A DNA stretch of 64,000 nt from Paenibacillus agilis (lineage in GTDB: Bacteria > Bacillota > Bacilli > Paenibacillales > Paenibacillaceae): positions 434,001 through 498,000 of the forward strand of contig NZ_VNJK01000002.1 in the NCBI RefSeq assembly GCF_007786455.1, in the 5' to 3' direction. Below are positions 9,565 through 18,096 of this stretch, one piece after another; positions within the stretch are counted from its first letter, which is position 1, and every line of letters starts with the position of its first letter. A program made the position numbers and the translations under genes. The notes beneath the pieces are model-generated. The model was not told the origin of the DNA, searched no databases, and saw nothing but the letters and a program-made list of their open reading frames with translations.

Positions 9565-9608
9565 AAAAGCCGCCTCAGATAACGAACTGAAAGCGGCTTT
9601 TGGTTTTT
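9565..9608 (+). terminator. Rho-independent terminator after dbpA
   Basis: AAAAGCCGC pairs with GCGGCTTTT across a 19-base loop, followed by GGTTTTTAG. It ends the helicase transcript. Confidence 0.85.
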
Positions 9609-9734
9609 AGCCAACGGCTTTTTTGCTGTTTAATCAAGAGCCCCCCCTATCTTTCGAGATAGCAGCTGGCTCGTCTTATCTATTCTTTGTCTATCACGGT
9701 CACGGTTTGGCTGCTAGTAAAAGTAATCCTCTAT

Positions 9735-10670
9735 TTAAACCTGACTGTACCACTTCGGAACCATAAGCTCGAAGTTGCTATGGTCATCCATACACCTTTG
9801 AATTCTTCTCATAATATCATCAAGCTCGTCCGTGTTTACTTTCAACACCCATACAACGGATGAAATTAAGGTCATCGCGAGATACAGAGAGTACAACCGC
9901 CAAAACTCTTCATTAGGCTCTTCACCATGATGGTATCCCCGAATTTGTCCAGTTGAAAAAGGAATACTAACTTCCGTACTAAACAACCCAATTTTCACAA
10001 ACTCATGAATCGGATCTCCCCAGTCATCTCGATCGAAATCAATGACACCGGAAAATTTACCGTCCTTTATGACCAAATTACGAGGATGAAAGTCATCATG
10101 CTGGTACTTATTCGGTCGATCTTTCATTAAGTGAAGATTGCTATCGATAAATGATAATAGCACCGCATCATTAGGGATGACGACCCCACATTCCGCATAT
10201 TGCGTTCGATACCTTTGATGCTTTCTAGACATGAGTTCATACCAAGGTTCCTTATGATCAGGTGCAGAAACTTGGTTCATTTTCAGCAGTTCTATACCTG
10301 CTTCAACACCAACATCAAACTGTTCTATTTCCGTTAACTGCGGCAATTGTTCAAAAGCCTCATTGCCCGCAACAAATGAAAGAATTGTATAACCTAGCTC
10401 TTGTTCTGGAATTGTACCAATCTCGATTGGTCTAGCACATCGTACAGCCCGCTGTTCCATCAGCTGGAGATGTTTAAATTTGATTTGCTTGTCGCTGTGC
10501 ATATCTATGCTATAGGTTCTGAGTATGTACTGAGGGTGTTCATTGCTATCATAGACGATGTATTTCTTATCACTTGAGTACCCTTTATGAATCTGTTCAA
10601 GCCTACTACTGTTACGAAGGAATGGAATGGCGTCTCGTAAAATCTCTAGTTGTCTCATATTGTCACTCAT
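9735..10670 (-). CDS. Aminoglycoside phosphotransferase (APH)-family kinase
   Basis: Protein of 311 residues with the APH/choline-kinase fold. The catalytic loop QHDDFHPRNLVI (HxDxxxxN type) and the metal-binding VIDFDRDDWGDP that follows are intact at about residues 195-225, and an N-terminal nucleotide-binding lobe precedes them. Members phosphorylate aminoglycosides, homoserine, fructosamine or other hydroxylated small molecules, so resistance should not be assumed. The start is the ATG at 10670, preceded by AGGAGAAAGGAT; the longer frame to 10724 has no ribosome site. It appears to be a single-gene unit. The kinase fold is sure; the substrate is unknown. Confidence 0.85.
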   Translation of the reverse strand: MSDNMRQLEILRDAIPFLRNSSRLEQIHKGYSSDKKYIVYDSNEHPQYILRTYSIDMHSDKQIKFKHLQLMEQRAVRCARPIEIGTIPEQELGYTILSFVAGNEAFEQLPQLTEIEQFDVGVEAGIELLKMNQVSAPDHKEPWYELMSRKHQRYRTQYAECGVVIPNDAVLLSFIDSNLHLMKDRPNKYQHDDFHPRNLVIKDGKFSGVIDFDRDDWGDPIHEFVKIGLFSTEVSIPFSTGQIRGYHHGEEPNEEFWRLYSLYLAMTLISSVVWVLKVNTDELDDIMRRIQRCMDDHSNFELMVPKWYSQV

Positions 10671-10798
10671 GGTTATCCTTTCTCCTATTATTTTAACGTT
10701 AACTGAAATAATCAGGCTAACCAATATACCATATTCTTCTTATATAGGGAACAAATTAATTATAATAAAGACCACGCTAAGACGATATAAAAAGGAAA

Positions 10799-10840
10799 GG
10801 AGCCTTACCCGCATCTTTGGTAGGTAGACTCCTAATTTGT
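10799..10840 (-). terminator. Terminator of the SRPBCC gene at 10876
   Basis: On the minus strand AGGAGTCTACC pairs imperfectly with GGTAAGGCTCCT and is followed by TTCCTTTTT. The stem has mismatches, so this is of moderate certainty. Confidence 0.5.
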
Positions 10841-10875
10841 ATACATTCGTAATTTCTAAATTTCAGGGTTATGTC

Positions 10876-11358
10876 TCACACTTGTGTATATTCATCAATT
10901 AATTTTATATACTGCTCATACCATGTTTTCCACTCATCTGCACGTGATTCAATGGTTCTTCCATCTAGCAGCGCGTGAATAACGTCCAAACATACATGCC
11001 AGCCTGCAAGGTCCTTTGGCGTGTGGTCTGTAATCTTATGAATGGTTTCTATTAAAAACAGTTCACATCCATCAGGCGTAGGATGCAGCTCGAAACGGAC
11101 TCGGTCTTCCCCCCATGTATATGCCAACACAGAATACGTTTGAAGCTCAAGGATGTCAAGCTCCTCGAACGTTCCGTCCTGCATATCAAACTTGATAACT
11201 CCTCCTACTCGAAGCTCATCTACCCGTAACTCAGAGAACCATTGCTCTAATTTATCATTCTCCGTCAACATAGACCATACTTCCTCAACAGAGTGCTGTA
11301 GATGACGCTCGAAACGGGCTATATGTCCGCCTTCAACTTGTTGCAGAACAGCTAACAT
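10876..11358 (-). CDS. SRPBCC (AHSA1/CalC-like) domain protein
   Basis: Small cytosolic protein of 160 residues with the START/Bet v1-like (SRPBCC) fold in the AHSA1 subgroup. Typical markers are FERHLQHSVEEVWSMLTEND near the N-terminus, LEQWFSELRVDELRVGGVIKF, a central VLAYTWGEDRVRFEL and a C-terminal long helix with AGWHVCLDVIHALLDG. These proteins bind hydrophobic ligands or act as stress-related accessory proteins; no enzymatic residue set can be named. The start has AAGGAGGTATATCT before it. Single-gene unit on the minus strand, divergent from the tautomerase gene. Confidence 0.85.
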   Translation of the reverse strand: MLAVLQQVEGGHIARFERHLQHSVEEVWSMLTENDKLEQWFSELRVDELRVGGVIKFDMQDGTFEELDILELQTYSVLAYTWGEDRVRFELHPTPDGCELFLIETIHKITDHTPKDLAGWHVCLDVIHALLDGRTIESRADEWKTWYEQYIKLIDEYTQV

Positions 11359-11566
11359 AGATATACCTCCTTAATACTAGTACTTGATACTACTCCTTCT
11401 TATTATGTACGATTTCTATACAGGAACACACCCCACCGTTGTTAAATGCAGCATGTGTTCAATCTAACCCTTATTTGCATCTCCACTTCCACTACTTGTA
11501 AAATGAAGTAACTAAAAACGAGCAGCGCATATAATCTACCACCATAAATGAATAAGGAGAATGATT

Positions 11567-11953
11567 ATGGCACAAGTAAAAGTGTACGGATCACATGATT
11601 TCTTAACATCTATTCAAGCCCAACTGTCTGACATCATCCATTCTTGTATTGTTGATTCACTACAACTGCCCCCTGATAAACGATTCCATCGCTTTTTCCG
11701 TATGAAGCCCGAAGATTTTATATATCCCTCCGATCGAACAGAAAAATATACGATCATAGAAATTAGTATGTTTGAAGGACGTTCGGTTGAAGTCAAGAAA
11801 GAGCTCATACGTCTGCTATTTGATAGGATCAGTACATTAGGTATAGGAATAAACGATATTGAAATAACGATTTTTGAAACACCAAAAAGCAGTTGGGGAA
11901 TAAGGGGATTGCCCGGTGATGAGCTGCAATTGAATTATAAAGTAAATCTTTAA
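11567..11953 (+). CDS. Tautomerase-superfamily protein lacking Pro-1
   Basis: Protein of 128 residues resembling the Tautomerase_2 group (4-oxalocrotonate tautomerase superfamily): IHSCIVDSLQLPPDKRFHRFF, then TIIEISMFEGRSVEVKKEL and a C-terminal WGIRGLPGDE. In this superfamily the proline exposed after removal of Met is the catalytic base. Here the second codon is Ala (MAQVKVYG). The ATG at 11567 was chosen because AAGGAG is seven bases before it, while the ATG at 11561 is only one base from that site; neither start gives Pro-1. It is followed after 19 bases by the DUF1989 gene, so the two form an operon. The family is fairly clear; catalytic ability is doubtful. Confidence 0.8.
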   Translation: MAQVKVYGSHDFLTSIQAQLSDIIHSCIVDSLQLPPDKRFHRFFRMKPEDFIYPSDRTEKYTIIEISMFEGRSVEVKKELIRLLFDRISTLGIGINDIEITIFETPKSSWGIRGLPGDELQLNYKVNL

Positions 11954-11972
11954 GCGGAAAGGATGGACACCC

Positions 11973-12569
11973 TTGAAGGAATATATTATTGAAAAGCAAA
12001 CGGGAAGAGCCTTCACTCTAAAGGCAGGAGATCTTATTTCCATTATCGATATCGAGGGAAAACAAGTGGCTGATTTCTTTGCGGTTAGTACAATGAATCA
12101 TCAAGAGTACTTCTCAGCAGCTGTAACCATCGACTGCAAAGAGTCCTTGCTAATTACAAAAGACGACACCCTGTATACTAACTTGTACCGTCCGATGTTC
12201 ACGATGATACATGATGATGTAGGCATACATGACTTGCTAATACCATGCTGTAGAAAGCAAATGTACAACCATTTTTTCAATAACGGTCACGGGCACAGCA
12301 ATTGTTTTGATAACATCAATCAAAGTCTGAGTAAGTTTGGGATACCCCCTTTTACAACGTTACAACCACTCAACTTATTTATGAACACCAGTATAACCCC
12401 AGAAAAGAAAATCATAATAGACCCACCACTGTCAAAACCCGGAGATACCGTTACACTAAGGGCTGAAGTGGATGCTATCGTTTCTATATCGGCATGCAGC
12501 GTTATTGAAGGACCATGCAATGATGGGGTATGCAAGCCTTTAAAAGTAAGAATAGAACAAAGAGACTAA
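11973..12569 (+). CDS. DUF1989 / urea-carboxylase-associated family protein
   Basis: Protein of 198 residues of the DUF1989 family, starting at TTG (AAAGGATGG seven bases upstream). Visible family traits: an N-terminal GRAFTLKAGDLISIIDIEGKQ strand pair, ADFFAV, a GIHDLLIPCC turn with paired Cys, NNGHGHSNCFDN (possible metal ligands) and a late SVIEGPCNDGVCKP. Relatives occur beside urea carboxylase and amino-acid or purine degradation genes and are described as aminomethyltransferase-like, but no activity is firmly established that I can cite. The pairing with a tautomerase-like gene suggests a small metabolic module. Confidence 0.78.
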   Translation: MKEYIIEKQTGRAFTLKAGDLISIIDIEGKQVADFFAVSTMNHQEYFSAAVTIDCKESLLITKDDTLYTNLYRPMFTMIHDDVGIHDLLIPCCRKQMYNHFFNNGHGHSNCFDNINQSLSKFGIPPFTTLQPLNLFMNTSITPEKKIIIDPPLSKPGDTVTLRAEVDAIVSISACSVIEGPCNDGVCKPLKVRIEQRD

Positions 12570-12703
12570 CCCAACAGCCATGAATAACTGAAAGGTAAGC
12601 CTCTTTGAATTGTAATTTGCTCTTCTCATAGTTACTCGAATCCGCTTCTTGTAGTAATTAACGCTTCTCTACTTCTATAGTTGTTTGCTTTGAAGTTGTC
12701 TGC

Positions 12704-13690
12704 CTATGAACATTGAGCTTTCTGGACAACATCCAGCAAAGGTTTATTCGGAATATAATGCAGCGATTTAATATGGCGGATCGTTCGCGTAGCGGCACGC
12801 ATAACCATGGAATGAGTCTCTACTCGATTGCCCGGCAAATAGCGGACTCCCTCTAGAAACTCCCCAGGTGTAATGCCCGTTGCCGCAAAGATAACATCCT
12901 CGGTGCCAACCATGTCATCCATCGTCAGCACCTTCCGTGGATCATCCATGCCCATAAACTTGCAGCGCTCATAATCCGCAGCATTGGCAGGCATCAGGCG
13001 ACCCTGAATCTGGCCGCCGAGACACTTGAGCGCAGCAGCTGCAAGCACACCTTCCGGTGCACCGCCTGATCCTACGTACATATCGATGCCTGTCTCAGGG
13101 AAGGCTGGAGCCATTGCACCCGCTACATCGCCATCGCTCAACAGCTTGATACGAGCACCCATGCGGCGCAGTGTCTGAATCATCTCTGCATGTCGCTCAC
13201 GATCAAGAATCATGACGGTTAATTCTGAAATAGGCTTATTCAAGTGCTTTGACGCTTTTTGAAGTGTAACATCGATAGGATCGTCTAATTTTACTTTGTC
13301 TACGAGTGCAGGACCGACAGCCAGCTTCTCCATATAAATATCTGGCGCATGCAGCAAGCAGCCTTTGTTTGCTATGGCGATAACAGATAACGCATTGTTT
13401 AGCCCTTTAGCAACAATCTCGGTTCCTTCCAGAGGATCAACAGCCACATCCACTTCCGGGCCATCCATGCTTCCGACTCGCTCACCAATATAGAGCATTG
13501 GTGCTTCATCCATTTCCCCTTCACCAATGACGACGGTTCCTTGGATCGAGACCGAATCAAACATGGCTCGCATCGCTTGTGTCGCTGCATCATCGGCAGC
13601 GTTCTTGTTGCCTCGACCTGTCCATGGAGCGGAAGCCAATGCTGCCAACTCCGTTACTCGCACAATCTCCAAAGATAATTCGCGCTCCAT
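12704..13690 (-). CDS. glpX: Class II fructose-1,6-bisphosphatase GlpX
   Basis: Gluconeogenic phosphatase converting fructose 1,6-bisphosphate to fructose 6-phosphate; 328 residues, the normal GlpX length. Diagnostic segments are TGRGNKNAADDAATQAMR, VIGEGEMDEAPMLYIGE (metal-binding acidic cluster), DVAVDPLEGTEIVAKG and the Gly-rich GSGGAPEGVLAAAALKCLGG. The ATG at 13690 has GGGGGCGTCGAT before it and lies 15 bases after the PPDK regulatory protein gene, so it is the distal gene of the ccpN transcript. Its neighbours GapB and CcpN mark a gluconeogenesis locus. Confidence 0.95.
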   Translation of the reverse strand: MERELSLEIVRVTELAALASAPWTGRGNKNAADDAATQAMRAMFDSVSIQGTVVIGEGEMDEAPMLYIGERVGSMDGPEVDVAVDPLEGTEIVAKGLNNALSVIAIANKGCLLHAPDIYMEKLAVGPALVDKVKLDDPIDVTLQKASKHLNKPISELTVMILDRERHAEMIQTLRRMGARIKLLSDGDVAGAMAPAFPETGIDMYVGSGGAPEGVLAAAALKCLGGQIQGRLMPANAADYERCKFMGMDDPRKVLTMDDMVGTEDVIFAATGITPGEFLEGVRYLPGNRVETHSMVMRAATRTIRHIKSLHYIPNKPLLDVVQKAQCS

Positions 13691-13705
13691 ATCGACGCCC
13701 CCATT

Positions 13706-14509
13706 TTAGTCACGATTCATAATCATGCCTGCGGTTTCTTCAATCGCTTTGCCTGTTACATCAATGACCCGACATTCCAGCTTGTTCATTAACTGCTGAG
13801 CATAATCTAGTTCTTCTTGGATTCGGTTCAACTGCGCATATTGCGCACCTTCTGGTAAGCCTAACCACTTCAGATGCTCACTGCGTACTCGCTGCAATAT
13901 GCTCGCGTCCATCATGAGACCAACGATCCGCTCGGATGGAATCCGGAACAATTCCTCCGGGGGCTTTGCCTCAGGTGCGATAGGAAAATTGGCAACGCGC
14001 AGCCCTTTATGGGCAAGAACCATACTCAGCGGTGTCTTAGATGTACGAGAAACACCCAGAAGTACGACATCTGCTTCCTCGTAGCCTTTGACATACTTGC
14101 CATCATCACAGCGGATAGCAAATTCAATTGCTTCAATACGACGATAATATTCATCGTCAATCTGATACATAAGCCCAGGCTGTCTATGCGGTGAATCATG
14201 AAACGTATCGACAAAGGCCTGCATCATCGGGCCCAATATATCGACGGTTCGCACTCCTGCACGAACCCCTTCCATTTTCATCGTTTCTCTTAATTCAGGC
14301 TGTACTAATGTATAGGCAATAAATCCACCCGCTTCAGCCGCTTCGTCGGCAATACGCCGTATATCATCTTCATGCTTAATCTGACCGTACCGAACAATGT
14401 TTACTTTTCCATCACCAAACTGCCTTGCTGTCGCCTTCGTCACCGCTTCAGCCGTTTCCCCCGTTGCATCTGAGCAGATGTAGACGACTTGCTTTCGTTG
14501 CATTGTCAT
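13706..14509 (-). CDS. Pyruvate, phosphate dikinase regulatory protein (DUF299, YqfL-like)
   Basis: Bifunctional serine/threonine kinase-pyrophosphorylase family protein of 267 residues. The family P-loop GVSRTSKTPLS is present at about 151-161, together with the N-terminal YICSDATGETAEAVTKA and the conserved YQIDDEYYRRIEAIEFAIR and DGKYVKGYEEADVVLLG. In B. subtilis the homologue YqfL is cotranscribed with ccpN and modulates CcpN activity. Here the gene again lies directly after ccpN (24-base gap) and before glpX, which supports the same role. The start ATG has GGGGGTTCGCAT before it. Confidence 0.93.
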   Translation of the reverse strand: MTMQRKQVVYICSDATGETAEAVTKATARQFGDGKVNIVRYGQIKHEDDIRRIADEAAEAGGFIAYTLVQPELRETMKMEGVRAGVRTVDILGPMMQAFVDTFHDSPHRQPGLMYQIDDEYYRRIEAIEFAIRCDDGKYVKGYEEADVVLLGVSRTSKTPLSMVLAHKGLRVANFPIAPEAKPPEELFRIPSERIVGLMMDASILQRVRSEHLKWLGLPEGAQYAQLNRIQEELDYAQQLMNKLECRVIDVTGKAIEETAGMIMNRD

Positions 14510-14533
14510 ATGCGAACCCCCATAGTCGTCATA

Positions 14534-15190
14534 TCATTCTGCCCCCGCCATTGACTCTAGCAGATCCGCAAAGATCATCGTCAAATGCTTCCTCGTTAAT
14601 CTGCCTACCACTTCCGAACGAAGCTCGCCTTTGCTGTCTTTAACAGACTTCACAACAGGAACGCCGTCGATATGGTGGCGATTCAACGTCCGCGAAGCTT
14701 CCAACAAGCTAGCCTCAGGATCTAGCGTGATAATGCTCGCTTGCCTTGTCATCGCTGTCACGATAGGCAGCTGAGATGCCGTCGTTCCACCTGCAAGGAG
14801 TACCTTCAACAGATCTTTACGAGATACGACGCCTGTAAGCAAATCTTCCCCATCAAGCACGGCAAGACTGCCTACATCCTGCATAAAAATCATGACCGCA
14901 GCATCTGAAACGGTTGCCGAGTTGCGCACAACTTGCGGCAAGCTCATCACATCTTTAACCCGCAGATCGAGTACTTGTGCGAATTGCGGCATTTCCCGCT
15001 GCAGCTTCTTGCCAGGGAAGTAGCCGACTTTAGGCTTCGCTTCAACCAAACCCAGCATCGCCAATATAGCTAAGTCGGACCGCAAAGTCGGTCGCGATAC
15101 ACCTAGCATTTCGGCCAGCATTTCCCCTGTAATCGGCGCATTGCGCTGGATTAAGGTCAACAACTCATTTTGTCTCGCTGTTAGTTCGAT
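14534..15190 (-). CDS. ccpN: CcpN-type gluconeogenesis repressor (HTH plus two CBS domains), apparent AUC start
   Basis: Transcriptional repressor of gluconeogenic genes. An N-terminal winged helix (PITGEMLAEMLGVSRPTLRSD) is followed by two CBS domains, which bind nucleotides in CcpN. The first conventional in-frame start is TTG at 15163, but it cuts into the first helix. Upstream in the same frame the sequence continues IELTARQNE, matching the N-terminus I recall for B. subtilis CcpN (MSTIELNKRQE), and GGAGGAGG lies seven bases before the ATC codon at 15188-15190. No ATG, GTG or TTG lies between the in-frame stop and 15163. I therefore give the start as ATC at 15190, with TTG 15163 or a sequence error as alternatives. 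Neighbours: gapB upstream, the PPDK regulatory protein gene downstream. Confidence 0.85.
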   Translation of the reverse strand: MELTARQNELLTLIQRNAPITGEMLAEMLGVSRPTLRSDLAILAMLGLVEAKPKVGYFPGKKLQREMPQFAQVLDLRVKDVMSLPQVVRNSATVSDAAVMIFMQDVGSLAVLDGEDLLTGVVSRKDLLKVLLAGGTTASQLPIVTAMTRQASIITLDPEASLLEASRTLNRHHIDGVPVVKSVKDSKGELRSEVVGRLTRKHLTMIFADLLESMAGAE

Positions 15191-15339
15191 ATAAGCTCCT
15201 CCTCCACTCTCTATTTTTCATAGCTAGTATCTACATAATCTACATGATTTCATAAATCGAGCCATACTTCAATGATTCATTGTTAAATACATCCATTTAT
15301 ATATTTGTACGAGAAACTGATGCCAATGGTCCCGTCCTG

Positions 15340-16362
15340 CTATCCGACAGGAGTGGCTGACTTCTCAACAGCATGAGCGTAACAAATAAAGTCGTACACA
15401 CGTGAGGCATAGGCCCACTCATTGTCATACCAAGCCATCAGCTTCACTTGATCCCCCCGACTCATCACACTTAAGCCATCGACAATAGCGGATTTATCGT
15501 CGCCTATGTAGTCAGATGACACCAAGGGCAGCTCGGTATAGCCAAGTACGTCCCCCATTTTTCCTTGCGATTTGATCCGGAAGCTCTCCCTCACCTCATC
15601 AGCCGTCGCCTCTCGACCGAGCTGAACCGTCAGATCGATCAGCGAAACATTTGGTGTAGGCACACGCAGCGATACACCATCAATAGCGTGAGCGAGATGC
15701 GGCAATACTTCCTTTAATGCCTTCCCTACTCCTGTAGAAGTAGGAATGATAGAACTGGCACAACTTCTAGCTCTTCTTAAATCTTTATGTGGATTATCTA
15801 AATGATTCTGGTCGCTTGTATAAGCGTGTACCGTCGTCATCCAGCCTTGTTTAACGCCATAGTCCGTATCTAATACAGAAAGAACAGGTGCAAGACAATT
15901 GGTCGTACAAGAAGCTGTGGACACAAAAGTATGCCGATCCGGATCATAGCTCTCCTCATTAACGCCCATCACAATCGTTGCGTCAGCACCTTTGCCTGGG
16001 GCAGTAACAAGTACCCGCTTCGCGCCTGCAACCATATGTTTCTCAGCGCCAGCACGGTCGTTGAACTTACCTGTCGCATCAACGACGAGCTCAATGCCGT
16101 AGTTAGCCCAAGGAAGCTTCTCTGGATTACGCTCCGAAATGACCGGGATGTGCCGTCCGTTTACGATCAAACCTTTATCGTCTGCATGAACTTCTGCTGC
16201 CCATTTACCATGTACCGAATCGTACTGCAGCAAATGCGAAAGAGTCGCTGGTGGAGTTGTCGAGTTGATAACTGCTACTTCTAAAGACCCTGAAACCATT
16301 GCAAGTGCTTTTCTAAGAAACAATCGACCAATTCGGCCCGTACCGCTAACCGCTACACGCAT
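15340..16362 (-). CDS. gapB: Glyceraldehyde-3-phosphate dehydrogenase, GapB (gluconeogenic) type
   Basis: Dehydrogenase of 340 residues working in the gluconeogenic direction with NADP(H) in characterised GapB enzymes. The Rossmann start is MRVAVSGTGRIGRLFLRKAL; the catalytic Cys lies in STASCTTNCLAP (about residue 153); the catalytic-domain sulfate/phosphate site SIIPTSTGVGKA and the C-terminal WYDNEWAYASRV are intact. The 340-residue length and the absence of a canonical aspartate after the second nucleotide-binding strand (VINSTTPP) fit GapB rather than glycolytic GapA. The AT-rich upstream region, and ccpN as the next gene, suggest CcpN control as in B. subtilis. Confidence 0.93.
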   Translation of the reverse strand: MRVAVSGTGRIGRLFLRKALAMVSGSLEVAVINSTTPPATLSHLLQYDSVHGKWAAEVHADDKGLIVNGRHIPVISERNPEKLPWANYGIELVVDATGKFNDRAGAEKHMVAGAKRVLVTAPGKGADATIVMGVNEESYDPDRHTFVSTASCTTNCLAPVLSVLDTDYGVKQGWMTTVHAYTSDQNHLDNPHKDLRRARSCASSIIPTSTGVGKALKEVLPHLAHAIDGVSLRVPTPNVSLIDLTVQLGREATADEVRESFRIKSQGKMGDVLGYTELPLVSSDYIGDDKSAIVDGLSVMSRGDQVKLMAWYDNEWAYASRVYDFICYAHAVEKSATPVG

Positions 16363-16380
16363 CGAAGATCACTCTTTTCT

Positions 16381-16460
16381 GTATATTGTACATATAATGT
16401 ATAATATATTGTACCATTAATCAATATATAATCATCATAAATAATTATTTAATGTACATT
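16381..16460 (-). promoter_or_regulatory. AT-rich gapB control region with repeated TTGTAC/ATGTAC sites
   Basis: About 100 bases before gapB are extremely AT-rich and carry TTGTAC at 16386 and 16409 and the palindrome AATGTACATT at 16451-16460. They lie where CcpN operators and the promoter would be expected. No exact match to the published CcpN consensus was found by eye, so operator identity is inferred. Confidence 0.35.
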
Positions 16461-16535
16461 ATTAAGCGAAATATAAACGCAATATTATGCTTTTACAGTC
16501 CGATTTGTATAATGTGACCCGCATTGTTGTACACA

Positions 16536-16580
16536 AAAAGGCCCGTATTAGCTGTAAGACGAAGCTAATTGGACCTTTTA
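16536..16580 (-). terminator. Terminator after the solute-binding lipoprotein gene
   Basis: On the minus strand AAAAGGTCCAATTAGCT pairs with AGCTAATACGGGCC (a few mismatches) and is followed by TTTTT. It separates the binding-protein gene from the gapB control region. Confidence 0.7.
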
Positions 16581-16591
16581 CAAACCTAGTA

Positions 16592-18007
16592 CTATCCCTT
16601 ATTCCCTTTCTTTCTAGCCTGATCCCACAGCGCTTGCAGCTCTTGCTGCAAAGCTGGCAGTATATCATCCACAGGCTCGCCAGCAATAATCGCATCTAAG
16701 GCCATCTTCATACGTAACTTCAAATTTACCTTGAAGTCTTCCGACACACGCTGTTCTCGTACAATCTCTTCGAATCGATCCTGTGCGTTATTTGCCCTAG
16801 GGCCTAGCTGCGCCAATGCTTCAATATGTACTCCGTCTTTATCTTTCAAGTACGTCACACGAGTAGGTATATCTCCCGCTAACATTTTGGATGTAACCTT
16901 TGCCATGTCTGGACTATGAATGAACTTGATAAGTTCCCACGCCTCACGTTTATGTGGTGAATCTTGATTAATAGCAAACACATCATAAGTGGATACATAA
17001 GGAGACTCGTTTGGATAATTAGGATCAATCGGCATCGTAACGATATTCCATGCGAACGGCTTTAACTTCCTGTCTGGCCAAGTCCACATATTATCCATTT
17101 GGTCGATCATATAGGTGATATCCATCGTCATTGCAGCCTTGCCATTATAAAATGGATCTTCTGGAGTTGAATAATCAAGACGCCCATTCTCTTTCGTGCT
17201 CGGTACCCAGATTAATTCACGATCAATCGCTTTTGCCACAGTTGAAAATAGCTCCCGCCATGCTGGCGTATCAATAATAATCTTCTCTCCACGTGCATCG
17301 AACCATTGCAGATTGGACGTTTGCATCATGATAGATAGGATCTCATAACTATCACGTTGTCCTCCTGATAATCCATACAACCTCTCATTCCCTGAGCCTA
17401 CCTGGTTAAATTTCTCCCCAATCTCCAACACTTGCTTCCAGCTCATCTTGTTTGTAGGCAGCTGGATATTATGCTGCTTAAAGAGATCGACGTTGTAGAA
17501 CATCACATTGGTGTAGAAGCTGGGTGCCAATCCATACAGACCACCATCACCCTTTTCACGCAGCTTAGCGATAAGACCCGGGAGCATATCATCCAAGCTG
17601 TAACCTTCTTGTTGAATGATAGGGTCCATATGGTACAGCTTCCCCTGCTTAACCAATTTAGATAGATCGTCCATATTGGTATAAATAATATCCGGACGTT
17701 CCTTCTCAATAAATGACATCAGCTTCTGGTCGATCTCACTAGGAGTTAATATTGTGCCCCCATTGCCACCATCACCATCGATGAAAGATTTCGTGCTTAC
17801 CACTTCAATATCCATATTCGGATATTTAACAGAAAAATAATTTCCATACTGCCGTTGGAAACTCTCCTCGTCATAGTACATTACTCGCAGTGTACCGCTT
17901 CCGTCCTCAGACAGCTCGTCCAATAGCGGCTTTTCCTTTATACAGCCGCTTAACAGAACGATAACCATGCAAACAACAACCCAACTCCACCATTTTCTTC
18001 TACCCAA
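16592..18007 (-). CDS. Orphan extracellular solute-binding lipoprotein
   Basis: Predicted lipoprotein of 471 residues with a signal peptide ending in the lipobox LLSGC (Cys 22). The mature protein has the carbohydrate-type binding-protein layout: GTLRVMYYDEESFQRQYG, the PDIIYTNMDDLSKLVKQGKL hinge-helix, YGLAPSFYTNVMFYNVDLF, and a C-terminal VFAINQDSPHKREAWELIKF. No permease or ATPase gene is adjacent. It lies about 90 bases after the anti-sigma gene on the same strand, so it may belong to the sigma-factor transcript or regulon and act as an envelope sensor or scavenger; this is inference. A terminator follows. Confidence 0.87.
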   Translation of the reverse strand: MGRRKWWSWVVVCMVIVLLSGCIKEKPLLDELSEDGSGTLRVMYYDEESFQRQYGNYFSVKYPNMDIEVVSTKSFIDGDGGNGGTILTPSEIDQKLMSFIEKERPDIIYTNMDDLSKLVKQGKLYHMDPIIQQEGYSLDDMLPGLIAKLREKGDGGLYGLAPSFYTNVMFYNVDLFKQHNIQLPTNKMSWKQVLEIGEKFNQVGSGNERLYGLSGGQRDSYEILSIMMQTSNLQWFDARGEKIIIDTPAWRELFSTVAKAIDRELIWVPSTKENGRLDYSTPEDPFYNGKAAMTMDITYMIDQMDNMWTWPDRKLKPFAWNIVTMPIDPNYPNESPYVSTYDVFAINQDSPHKREAWELIKFIHSPDMAKVTSKMLAGDIPTRVTYLKDKDGVHIEALAQLGPRANNAQDRFEEIVREQRVSEDFKVNLKLRMKMALDAIIAGEPVDDILPALQQELQALWDQARKKGNKG

Positions 18008-18096
18008 GTTGTAAACTCCCCTCGATGTCTATCCTGCTATCTGGCCCTATCTACTCGTACACTTGTTAGAGCAAAATATTCTCCTCTTAGCTTCAA

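Noticed and set aside
9641-9677. Terminator after the APH-type gene
   Set aside because: GAGCC/GGCTC and an inner CTATC/GATAG can pair, but there is no T-run on either strand.
9735-10670. Calling the APH-fold kinase an aminoglycoside resistance gene
   Set aside because: The fold also covers choline, homoserine and other kinases; no residues specific for a known resistance enzyme were recognised.
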